In this document: piece by piece, positions 10,912 through 22,700 of the stretch
Position numbering within the stretch: the first letter of the stretch is position 1
Layout: every line of letters begins with the position of its first letter
Source: Telopea speciosissima
Lineage: Eukaryota; Streptophyta; Magnoliopsida; Proteales; Proteaceae
DNA length: 64,000 nucleotides
Reading direction: 5' to 3'
Assembly: GCF_018873765.1 (NCBI RefSeq)
Contig: NC_057925.1
Span: 49,550,010-49,614,009, forward strand
The notes under the pieces: generated by a model
What the model was told of the DNA's origin: nothing
Database searches by the model: none
The model's input: the letters and a program-made list of their open reading frames with translations, nothing else
Program-made: the position numbers and the translations under genes

Positions 10912-13900
10912 CTTTTTTTTTGGGTTAATATACCCATTACTACTTTACTTAAACCATCTTAGCGAACCAAAATGCAAAGCAAAGAGCTTCTATGACATGA
11001 CCACCCAATCACATGTATTTTTCTTTCTGTTTTTCACATCTTTCCATGTGTCACGTACTCATGGCGTGGTGGCTGGTGGGATCCATAGTTCGTGATCTTG
11101 GATTGGATTGGTATCGTCCGAGATCGATCTGATCCACTTGTATGTACAAGGGTAAAAAAGTAAAAAAAAATATATATATTTTATTATTTTTATAAAAAAA
11201 CAGAGGCAAAAGTATTATAATGACCCGAGTTTAAATGATCCGATCCGATACCGAGATTACGAACCTACTACTGAGTACTGAGATCCCATGTAATGTATAA
11301 TGATGCATCAATGTTTCCATCTTTGATAAGTTGTTACTCTAAAACTGCTAACCTTAACGGAAACCTGAATATCCAAACATTTACCACGTGTGGATTCTAT
11401 TCGCCTGCCACTTGCCACGTGGTATGTTTAGCAGTTTCGATACCAAGATAGGGTTTGAGCGGCTCAAGCCTCAATACATCACGTGTTTCTTGTCTCATGA
11501 TACCTCTAAACAAGAGGCAAAAAGATTAATGTCCACACCAGCATTAACATTAAGTCAATAGGATTATAGGAGCATGTGCAAGAGCATTTGATTGAATAGT
11601 ATTTTAAAGTTCATCAGAAGTTGGAGTGATAATTTCATATAGACTTGTGTTTAGAGGTAGGAACCATGTGACCAGTTAACATTTTTTTCCATCTCTCTGC
11701 CTTAAAAAAAGCCTAACTAAGCTCCTACAAAAAAAAAAAAAATTTTAAAAAAAAGAAAGTTTAGTATAACACATTTGAGGGGAGAAGAGAATCTCTTCAT
11801 CCATTGCAAAGATTTAGTTCACGGTATCGTGCCAATATTAGTCACCATCGATAATATTAATATGGATCGATCATATTAAATTGGTTCAATGTTTTTCCTA
11901 GGCTCTTTTATTACTATTTTGCCTTCATTTATTTTTTTTTATCATTGATCTAGTTGGTCGATACGTTCTATCCCATTAACTTAATCCATGATCTACCATG
12001 ATTTGACGCTATGACATTGGCAAAAATAATAAAAATAAAAGATAAAAGATAAAAAATCTAACTTCTTCCATGTATTTTTTTTTGGGGGGAGGGTTAAGGG
12101 TGTTAATCGGTGGGTTGAACAGATTTCGATTTATAACTAGGCCAACCCGAAATCAAACTGATAAGGAATTTTTGGTTTTAGTTCGTTCAATTTTGGTCCG
12201 GTTTGGATTGCTTGTTTGTATTAATTTGTAACCAGGATTCTATCAGGTTTGATTGGTCTAGTTTTCAGGTTTACGTGTATACATAAATGAAAGAAAAAAA
12301 ATCCTTGCTTTTTGGGTTTTTAGTTTCTTATCAAGCTATTATCAGTTCTGTCTCGAATTTTTATCAGATTCTATCCGGTTTTCTATTTCAATCATTGCAT
12401 TCGATCGTTACAAGTTCGACCTCTATCAGTTCAATAAAGTCCCAGCCCAAAACAAACGAATAAGGGTTTGGTTCGATTTGATCGAACCAAATGGTTTCGA
12501 TCAATTCAATAGGTTCGGTGTTGAACTTGGACACCCTTAGTTTTAAATTATTACTGGAAATTTAAAAAAATAAAAAATACATCATGCTATTGCATGCACT
12601 TTTTCCCCTCAAAATCATAAAAATCAATCAATGAAAGATTTACCAATTAAAAAAATCAAGGAGAGATAACCCAAATCTAACCTACTAAACAAAGTACATA
12701 CCCTAGGATTGGAGTTAAAAATAGAAAGAAAGAAAGAAAAACCATTGGATATACTTGAAAGCTAAAAGAAGAAGAAAGTAATTCTTATTTGACCATTTCA
12801 CATCAGCAAATTGATTCGTTAAAATTAATATTTGCACTATTGGATATCTAAATCACCCCGATAGGGTTTTCAAATGTTCAGGTATATCAAAACTATACGG
12901 TAATACAAGAAACTGAGGCCAGAGGGATCAAACATGGCATCAATGGAATCATTTCAATGGTATGCAAAAGAATAGAGATATCGACAGATTCAACAAAGAT
13001 GATGAACTGGTTAATGAAGTCCGAAGAAAATCACTGGCCATGGAAACTTTTTCTTTTTTGTGTATTACGAAGATGAATGGATAATTTATTAGCCTAATCC
13101 ATAGTTTAGCACCTAAAGTTAGATACCAAAACACTGATACACATAAGTAGATAAACTCGAGCCAATTTCTATACTTTTAAGTCGATGGACGAGAAGTTGT
13201 AATCAGAGGAATTAGGGGGGGGGGCGGAGGAGAAATTTAAGATAAACTTGATGCCACGTGGATGGTTTTCATTATCTTAATTTGTGTCTTTTCCTTAATA
13301 AAACTTTTACGCTTTTTAGGAACTTTAATTTATCTTTCGTTAGGAAAGTGGGATTTGTACGGCGGAATCTTCGAATCCCAAAAATCAAGAATTCCATTGA
13401 CCAAATGACGAGTGGAGGAGGAAAGGAGGAGACAACTGGTGAGTGGTGAATGGACTGGAAACACTAAAAACTCATAAGAGCCTAATCTGATTAAAGGGTT
13501 ATCTTCCGTTTTGCCTTCTTCTTTTTGTCTTTTTAGCTTGTGGAACCTCACACTTTTCCTTCCTTCTAATTCTCCTTTCCACTTGACCTTGAAAGGGAAT
13601 ATGCCAAAGTCAAGCCACGCGAGCGTTGTGCTTTAATTTCTTCACGCTCAATTATCCTCAAGAAATACACAGTACGTGTTCGATAAAATGTCTCAAAGAC
13701 CAAAAGCAAAGTTGCGAGTGACTATGTGAATTGGTTGTTGACAGAAGTTAAAGTGAGTTGAAAGGTTGGACTGTTTTTTTGTTGTTATGATCCATAGATA
13801 CATACTTACATTGGTGGGTAGGGGATTGAAGTGATTGAAATGAAACAAAAAGGTTATTGTGTGACGTAAATTGGGCAGTTTCTAAATATAGCGATAAAAT

Positions 13901-14241
13901 TTGGTATAATATGGCCAGGAAGCTACAACTACTCCAAATTCAAGTATTGTTTTGGACTCTCTTTCCCATTTCAGTCGATTGATCCTTTCAAGTTCTAACA
14001 ACACGTTTTGTTGTTAGTCAAGAGAGAAATAGCTGTGTGTATTTTCCTTCTCCCGACAGATAGAAGGTAGACCTGGAAATTAGTTAGATAATCACATGTC
14101 TATTTCTTTCCAAAAGTTCAAAGGGGTGAAGGGGGGAAGGGAGGGACTGGGGAGGGTTTGTATTAGACTCGAACCTTTTCCCGTTTGTTTGATAAAGAAA
14201 AGTGGAAAAGATAAAAATGGGTGAAAAACTAGTACTTGTTT
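10912..14241. other. Intergenic, no supported gene
   Basis: AT-rich sequence with poly-A/T runs and a G-run near 13207. One probable transposon (12095-12539) lies inside. No ORF has domain features, and no run of splice sites links them. Confidence 0.6.
12095..12539. mobile_element. Probable hAT-type element with TAAGGGTGT ends
   Basis: The terminal 9 bp are perfectly inverted (TAAGGGTGT and ACACCCTTA). The subterminal sequences GGGTTGAAC and GTTGAACTTGG also relate to each other. The interior is rich in GGTTCGATTTGATCGAACC-like words. The flanks (GGGAGGGT and GTTTTAAA) show no TSD, so the call rests on termini only. Confidence 0.5.
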
Positions 14242-14720
14242 TCTAAAACTACCACAAATAGGAGTGTTTAGTTAGGTGAGGCAAAAAACTTACCAAAACA
14301 ACCTCATTAAATGTAGAGTCTGGATCCTCTCTAGCGTGCTAGTGCGTCTAGCATGCATCGGACGACTGAGTAGCTTGGCACACACCCAATGCCCAGCCTT
14401 GGACGTCTGGGCAGCTTGGTGAAAAACTTACCAAGACAACCTCATTAAATGTAGACTCCGGGTCCTCTCTAGCATCCCAGTACGTCTAACACACATCGGA
14501 CGGTTAGGTAGGTTGGTACACACCCCAAGAAAATTTGTACATGTTTCCTAAAACTACCACAAATATGAGTGTTTAGTTAGGCGAGGTCAAAAACATACCA
14601 AGACAACCTCATTAAATGTAGACTTTGGATCTTCTCTAGCATGCTAGTGCGTCCAACACGCATCTAACCGCTGGATGTCGGCCTTGGTGTGTGTGCCAAC
14701 CTACCCAATTGTCTGTTGCG
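14242..14720. repeat. Imperfect tandem array of three copies
   Basis: CTCATTAAATGTAGA occurs at 14303, 14441 and 14608, each time followed by a TCCTCTCTAGC-like word and a GTGCGTCTAGCATGCATCGG-like word. A larger unit of about 306 bp also repeats, since CTAAAACTACCACAAATA occurs near 14242 and 14549. The spacings of 138 and 167 bp show that copies lost or gained sequence. No coding role is apparent. Confidence 0.8.
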
Positions 14721-14863
14721 CGTTGGAGCGGATTTTTATACTATTTGTATTTATCCTTGTTTGGTGGTATGATTCCTCACTTTTTCCCACCACACTCACT
14801 GTCAAAAGTCTATCAATTTGGTAGGATTTTGACACTATTTATGAAAAAAATCATTTTGTGTGG

Positions 14864-14882
14864 ATCTCTCTCTCTCTCTCTC
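14864..14882. repeat. (TC)n microsatellite
   Basis: About nine TC units in intergenic sequence with no gene close by. Confidence 0.85.
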
Positions 14883-16879
14883 CTCTTTCTCCTACTAAAT
14901 TTCATCTTATTAAAAAAATTCATATTCCATCATTTCCTTTCTTTCCCGTGCCAATCCAACCCACAATATGTGAGACCCATTCGCACAAATTCCCCACCCC
15001 TTTTTATACGTGAGACAAACGAATCCTAAATTAAAAGCACATAGCCCAATCCTGATTCTAGCATATTCAAAGCATTTGATCCTTTGCTGGGTTTCTAGGG
15101 TTGTGGTCGATTTTGACTGATTACAACAAATTCCCAATTGGTTATAACTTTCTGCCCAATTCCGGCTAAATCGTAATCGAAATCCACTCAACCTGATCCA
15201 GATCCCAATTCGATCATTCCAGACGTGTATCTTCCTTCGTACTTATCCACATTCATTAATGCCCTGACAATCTTAATCTTCTTTTTAATTCCGTAACAGT
15301 TTTCCTACTTCCTTTATGTACTTTGCCGTTGGCCATTAAAGTAATGTTTGTATTTGCATGGCTTGCACAGCCACCGCACCACCACCACCACCCACTCCCA
15401 CCCATCTCAGATTCTCAGGAGAATTTCTCCAAACATTATTCATATTGTATGTCACAGATCTCAGTAAGATTAAGAAAATCCCTTAAAGCCTTAAACCCAC
15501 CTTTCAAATTAACAACAGGAACTGTTCGGTCACTCCCTAGTCCCTACTACCCACCTGTGCAAATTGTAAGAGTACTCCATTAATGAACTCCTCTCTGTAA
15601 TCACCAAAAGGAAGGGACGACAGATCACACTTCCACAGCGGTTAACTTGCAAATTTTCACTTCCAGGATAAGCAACCATAACCCCAATTACGAGGTTTGC
15701 TGTCTACATTCAAAACCTTAATCTGGTCCAACCAATTCCCTTGTGGGTCTGGTTAACCGGTTAAAATGGGTTGGTTTAATAACATTTCCTGCGCCCAGAT
15801 ACAGGCACGCGAAATGATTGCCGCGCTCTTAAGAATTTGTGCCTTTCCAGGGGGTGCGTCAATCATTTCTCATGCCCTTGTGTTTGGCGTAGGGGAAGCG
15901 CACCGCAAGTACCCATGTAGCATTCTTTCTCCCTAAAATTATATATAAATGTTAAAGAAATAATATAATACTAATAATTATGCATTGCATGGCTCATCTC
16001 GAGTCTAGAACAGCTCCCTAGATGTGAAGACATTGCTCTTCACGTATGGTTCTATGGACATGTGTCTTTTTTCTTCTATAGATGCCCTTCCAAATACTCT
16101 TAATGGTAATATGGAGGAGCATTTGTGGAAGCAATGGTCACGGTCATCACAAAACTGTATTTGATGCTTTAGAGATAAATTTAAAAATGAAGTGGAACTA
16201 TGAAGGGTGAAGTAGATCACTTCACTATATTTTTATGTACCCTCACAAAAGTTTTTAGAGACTAAAAAATATACCCTCATGAAGTAGTCACCCTCTCCCT
16301 AACTTACAAACTTTATTAAAAGTGAAGTGGAACTATATTTTTACGTACCCTCATGAAAGTTTTCATTGTGGCAGGATTGTAAAATATAGGGAGAGGGTGA
16401 AAGTTTGCCTTATTAGGGAAGCAGGAAAAAAAAGGTATGTAATTGTAAGAGATTTTGAGTAGATATAGGTTAAGCCGTGGCGGGAGCTGGAGGATCCAAC
16501 CCAGCAAAACAAGGGGTGTTTGGATCATTTTACAAGTAGGCCCCATGTGCCCCCGCCTCCTGTTTTTGTTGGGCTGGATCCTCCAGCTCCCACTACGGCT
16601 GAAGGAAACCCAAAAGTCCATTCAATAGGACTGTATCTTAATAAGAAACTTAGCGAGCAACAACACACTAGTGTGGGGGCCAATGTGAGCATGCACAAGG
16701 GCATCAATATGTATGAGATTTTTTGATTTTATGGGGGGGTTAATTTTGTACGTTCCTGTGTCTTTGTGTATGGGCCACATGACCAAGCAATGTTCTTTTT
16801 CACTATTACTTTTTTGGGTAAAAGAACGTTACCAGATTACGTAGTGTATGCTAACACCTCCCTGTATCTCCAGGAAGTG
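14883..16879. other. Intergenic, no supported gene
   Basis: Mixed sequence. Two near-identical inverted stretches around the motif CTGGAGGATCCA (about 16480-16500 and 16575-16590) form a short palindrome pair around CCGTGGCGGGAG/CTCCCACTACGG. No domain-bearing ORF. Confidence 0.5.
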
Positions 16880-17452
16880 TAAGTTCAACCATGTCGGCCC
16901 GAGCCCACCCTAAGCCCGAACAAGGTCTGGGCTAGATTTTTCAACCTTGAGGGCAAGTTAGGGTTGAAATTTTTAGGCCTAGGGTCAGGGTTGAGACCTC
17001 GGGCTAAGTCCGACCTTGTGTTAGGTTATGCTTTACAATTTAGTATTTACATTTTACAATTTTTGTTTAATATCTAATTATATATTGGTTTACCAAAAAA
17101 AATCTAATTATTATTGAGCGATAGTATTTAAAATTTTAAGTTTTAGATCAATTTTTAATCCAAAAAGAGTCTAATAGTCAATTGATTATGTAACAAACCA
17201 ATACCCAATCACATGTTTCATTTTTTTTAATGCATAGGAGGATGCAAATGACCAAAAAAATTGGGTCGCGATGGGCCAACCTAGCCCTTGGCCAAAAACA
17301 GAGTCAATCAGGACCGCCCCAACCCAGCCCTACCCAAAAATGGTCAATCAAGGTTGGCTGGGGGCTGAGCCCGACAGGGTTAGGCTTGGGCTGAGCTAAG
17401 ATGACTCAGAGTTGAGCTGGGGTTTTAAAAAACCCAGCCTTGTTTCACCCAT
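16880..17452. repeat. GC-rich transposon remnant related to 57486-57665
   Basis: This segment shares words with the stretch at 57486-57665: a GGTTGGGCTGAGCCC-like block, a GACTCAGAGTTG-like block and an AAAACCCAGCCTTGTTTCACCC-like right end. The vocabulary also recalls the element at 2852-3404. The left boundary and TSD are not resolved, so it is recorded only as a repeat. Confidence 0.45.
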
Positions 17453-19717
17453 ACTTCCTCCCTCCTATGTGCTACACAGAACTCAATCCCTTCTTTTTAA
17501 GTCAAATGACTTCTTTAGGACCTGCACGGTGTTTCTCTATTTCTGTGTTTTTTTGTTCCTGGGAACAAAAACAAGAGTTAAAATCTGTTTGTTAAATCAA
17601 ATACAGGGAGATGGAATGACTTCCTTAGGGTCGCCATGTTCTTCACTCATTACTAAACCACTGCCCTGCGTGCCGTGCCCCACTCCCTCCTCCCCAACCA
17701 ACCTTTCTCTAGTGGTGCTTTATCCTCACTTTCACAAACTTGGTTAGCAAAGTACGATTTTCATTGGCCACCAGTGCTGCCTTAATCCAAGGCCGTTCAT
17801 TTCCCTAGCCATGTTACTTTAACAGTACAGGCCAGATTGATGTAAATCCCTTCATGATACGAATCTATCTAAAATAATGATATATAGCACATGTCCCCTA
17901 CTCGTACTTCCTCTGCTCCCTTTCCAAGGTAAATGCTCATATGGTCCCAACGTAATGATAAAATAGTTGATAGCACCTGCCAATACAAAAATGCAGTGAG
18001 GAGTGAGGACTCACGAGAATCACTCTTGGAAGATCCCAAACAGTATATAGTTCAGTGTTTCTCTTGAGAGCTTTTAGAAAAAACGAGACTTTCATTCGAT
18101 TCAAAGAGCCCAGAAGATAAGTTGAGGACCCATTTAGAGGATTCTTTTCCACAATGGTACAGAATTCGGGAGAGACCCGTGAGTCCAAACAGCTGTATAA
18201 AGAGAACCCTAATCCCATAAGAATTAAGGACAATAATTGACAAAGTAAGACCCTGCATTATCACACTTCTTTTTCTAAAAACATGTTTTATAACGCATAT
18301 TAAATTATATTTCTAGGCCAGAAAAGAAACAGAAACACTAGATCATCCAAATGTTTGATCAGCCACATCATCACATCATCCTCCCTGAACCCCAGATCAA
18401 TATATGGATCATCGTTTTGCTCTTTCAATCCACCAACTGGCTATAAGCCATATCAAAGAATGAGACAATGGAGATACATTTCAGACAACTTTGTGGACAA
18501 TGTATATATATGATCAACCAGAAATGGAATATACTTGAAACAGCATCTAGCTTAATCTAATAAATTCTTAACCCCAAGCCCCGCCCATTCATCTTGCAGG
18601 CATCAAAGGCTAAAGAAAAGCTCTGGTAGGCCACACTCAGAAACCCAGCAAGGGTGGCCTATGTGAATGTGATTCACACATGTAACAAAAAGAGAGGTTA
18701 TGTTTGTATGCCCAGAGAAGTACAAGTTTCAGAAGAAGATTTTCCTTCACCCACGGTGAGCCAAGAAATCACCCCTAAGTTTCAATGGAAGACTTTCCAA
18801 CAGATGAGCTTCATGAGATGTAAAATATGATTGGCATTAGAGAGTCAAAATTCATAACTCCATACTTAAAATAGAATATTATTAGACTCAGCCAAATGAA
18901 GAAAAGTATAACAGGCATAATCAGCCTTGGGTGGAAATACTTCCTACGGCTCCATCTGACAGTATCTAAAACAATGAAAGTAATATGATATACTATAAAA
19001 GAAAAGACCACGTCTAGGAGAAAATAATTACCTTTCAACCAAAATTAAATTAATTTGGTTGAATAGTGAAGAAAGTTTTAGTTGCTATAATCAAAAAGTT
19101 CAAAATTATGTTTGCTAAGGATATGCAAAAAGAAAATGACTTTCAAGAAAAAGAAAAGAGGAACTTATATTATATAATTTATGATTAGAATAATTTACAT
19201 TTTATATCAACTTTACATCCAACCAAATAGAGCTACTTCCATAGATTAAATTGCAAGTGACCCACTATAGTCTTTAAAAATTTAGTCGTCCCGATAAAGT
19301 ATGTTGGATTATTAACTATATACAACAAATAATTTAGATAGAAATAAATAAATAAAAACATGCAGAAGTAAATGTCTGCTAATAATAACACACTCCAAAC
19401 TCTTTTAAAGAAATTCTCTAGGGAAACACTCCCACAGTGGGAACATTCCGCTCTATGGTTTGATCATAATGGAGTGTGTACCGCACTCATTCTGATCCAA
19501 CCATGGTTTGAGGGTTCCCCCATTGAATGTTCCAATGGGAGAAGTGGAGAACGAATCGTTTTAACCATCCAGTAGATGGTCACCTGAAAGACCAGGAACA
19601 CCATCAACACCCTCACCCCCACCAAAAATAAATAAATAAATAAACAAAAAGAGTATAGCATGATTAAACATCTGATCATCATCTTCATCGTTACTACTGT
19701 TATTTGCTTCTTGAGCT
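17453..19717 (-). other. Region downstream of KNL1, possibly including its 3' UTR
   Basis: I find no independent gene. The minus strand here follows the proposed KNL1 stop codon, so part may be 3' UTR. The blocks 17940-18260 and 18560-18790 have more balanced composition than their surroundings, but they lack a recognisable product. Confidence 0.4.
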
Positions 19718-19730
19718 CTATTGAAAGCCT
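19718..19730 (-). CDS. KNL1: Proposed KNL1 exon 17 (stop exon)
   Basis: A GGTGCAG acceptor at 19731 joins in phase and adds three or four residues before TAG. An acceptor two bases later (GCAGAG) would instead open a longer frame with hydrophobic, non-conserved sequence, which I consider less likely. cDNA would settle the end. Confidence 0.45.
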
Positions 19731-22700
19731 CTGCACCCATTCAAAGACATGGCAAAGATTGTCTACACAAGATAATTTTCAGTCAAATTAATCTCTTAGG
19801 TGGAAACATTTAGAAGTGGGCCCCTGATGTGCTTATGCAAAAGTTAAGAAGCAACCTACACCTACATCAGAAAAATGTAGCTCCTCACCATCCAGAGAGG
19901 CATACAAAAAGTGCATAAATACTTGTATCAGAAAGCTCCATGTGAGGGAAGAAAGTGACAAGTGGCAAGTGGCCTTTACAAAGAACTTAGTGACTTAACT
20001 GTAGTGGAAAAGAACAAAGGCGTTCATTTTCTTCCTGTTGTATGCAAGATCAAATAGGGGATGTTTGGACAATAATTCTGCATCAATGAATGCAATACAA
20101 TCCATAAACAGATAGCCCAAGTACACTGATGGCAATGAATGCAATATTGGTTTACAAAATATACCTGCTCGAAGCTTGAACCACCTGGGAAACACACCTA
20201 CAGAGCCTTATTATCCTTGAATGTCCTGCTTTAAGTCTTTCTACAGCAAGTTTAAATTCAGATGACAGTGACAATGGTGGTGATACGGGTGTTTCCACTC
20301 CATGGATGTCAGTTGATACAAAAGCAGGGACGACATCAGAGGGATACAATCCGCTGCTCCAAAACAAGTGATAACACAGTCAGGATTATCAGATATTATA
20401 GAAATTGAGAATGATATGGAATGCTTTATTATCACATGTGAAGTGTATATAAATAAGAATACAAGATATGGGATTGAATCCCTTGAGATAAGGAAAGAAA
20501 AAAACAAATAAAATTAAAGAGATTGATTCAATCTCTACCAAAGAGATTGTAATCAACACAAATATGGGAACTTAGGACTCCCAATTGAGACCACATAATA
20601 CTCCTCCTCAAGTTGGAGCGTGAAGGTCACAAACGCCCAACTTGAAAAGAATACTATGGAAAGAATCACGGCCGAGGGGCTTCGTAAAAATGTCGGCGAG
20701 CTGCATAGCGGAAGGAACGTGAGCGGTAGTGATACAACTAGACTGTAGGCGTTCCCGGACAACATGACAGTCAATCTCGATGTGCTTCGTACGTTCATGA
20801 AAAACAGGGTTAGCAGCGATGTGCAGGGCTGCCTAGTAATCACAGTAGAGATGCATCGGGGTGGACTGGGAAACGACAAGGTCCTGTAAAAGGCTGCAAA
20901 GCCAAACAAGTTCGCAAATTGCAATGGCCATAGAGCAATATTCCGCCTCTGCTGAAGAGCGAGAAACCGTACTCTGCTTCTTGGATTTCCAGGACAATGG
21001 ACTAGTGCCAAGAAAATAACATAACCAGTGACAGAGCGTCGGGTAGATGGGCAGGCAGCCCAATCAGAGTCCGAAAAGGTTGTGAGATGAAGAGAGCTCT
21101 TGGCAGAGGAAAATTAACCTATTCCAGGACCCGATTTGAGATAGTGCAGAACTCGCATGACGGCATCCAAATGCTGTTTGCGCAGAGCTTGCATGAATTG
21201 GCTGAGCGTATTGACACAAAATGTAATATCCGGTCGAATGATGGTAAAGTATATAAGGCGACCAATGAGACGGCAATACAATGAAGGATCATCTAAAAGA
21301 GGACCGGTTTTATTATCTAGCCGTAGCTGCTACCCCGTAGCAAAGGAAACCGATGTAGCCGCAAGTAAGCCAGATTCAGACAAGATATCCAGAGTGTACT
21401 TGCGTTGATTGATGAAGATGCCAGCAGGACTACGAGCGACCTCAATCCCAAGGTAATATTTAAGCAGCCCCAGGTCCTTGATGTGGAAACGAAGCTGCAG
21501 AAATGCAATAAGACCCTGAATGGCCTTCATATCATTGCCCGCAACGATAATGTCATCGACATATACAAGTACCGCAGTGTAACTAGTGCCAGCCGAATGG
21601 GTAAAGAGAGAATAATTGGCCAGGGATTGACGGTAACCCGCATCTGTAAGTGCCCATGTGAGAGTCGTGAACCAATTCCAGGATGCCTGTTTAAGGCCAT
21701 AGAGAGACTTGTTGAGTTTGCGAAAACGAGTCTCGTCCTTTTTAGAATACCTTGGAGGAAGCTGCATGTAGACCTCTTCATGGAGATCACCATGGAGGAA
21801 TGCATTGTTGACGTCAAGCTGAAGGAGATGCCACCTGCGGATCGCGGCAACGGCAAGAAGACTGCAAACTGTGACAAGCTTAGCAACATGGGCAAATGTG
21901 TCAGTATAGTCAAGGCCCTCTTGTTGCGTATAGCTCTTAGCAACGAGATGGGCTTTGTAGCGCTCAACGGTGCCATCAGCTTTGCATTTGATTTTATACA
22001 CCCATTTGCACCCAATGGGATTTTTACCTGCAGGAAGAGGCTACAAAGACCAAGTGTTATTCTGTTCAAGAGCATTAATTTCAGCCTCCATGGCGGCACG
22101 CAAGTGGGGTAGTTGCATAGCCTCATTAAAAGTAGGTTCATGTTCAGATGAAAGAGCAAACAGAAAAGAAAAATGAGAATCTGAAAAATTTTGGAAAGAC
22201 AAATATTTAGTGAGAGGGTAAAGGGGTGTACCTGTCAATGATTGCATGACGGGGGGAGAACCTGTAGCAGAGCAAACATAGTCCTTTAAGCGGGAAGGGA
22301 CAGTATGGGTGCGAGAAGAATGGCGAGGGGGAGGAGGAGGAGGTGGTGGCAAAGAAGGTGAGGAGTTGGTGTCCGTGAGTGGGAAAGTGGCATCGGTAGG
22401 TGGGGAGGGGAAGGGAGCAGCGGTGGGAGAAGAGGTGGGGGGAAGGGACGGTGAAGGATGAGATGGGTAGGGAGTGTCCAGGAGAGGCAAAGGGAGGACA
22501 GTGGAGGGAAGGGGTGGGGTAGGAGCAGTGGGAACAACAGAGGAAGAAGGGGAAAAAGGGAAAACACCCTCATGAAATGAAACGTCCCTCCCTAGAAACA
22601 AAAATTGTATGGGTGGTAAGATCATAGACACTGTAGCCCTTTTGGCCATACGGGTAACCGATAAAAATGCAACGGATTGCACGGGGGTCAAATTTAGTAT

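Noticed and set aside
19464..19736. Extended KNL1 C-terminus or separate 90-codon protein
   Set aside because: It would need a GCAGAG acceptor and adds hydrophobic, low-complexity sequence. A stop soon after the better acceptor is simpler.
21405..22112. 235-codon plus-strand ORF
   Set aside because: It is the antisense of the Copia-A RT, which has clear catalytic motifs on the other strand.
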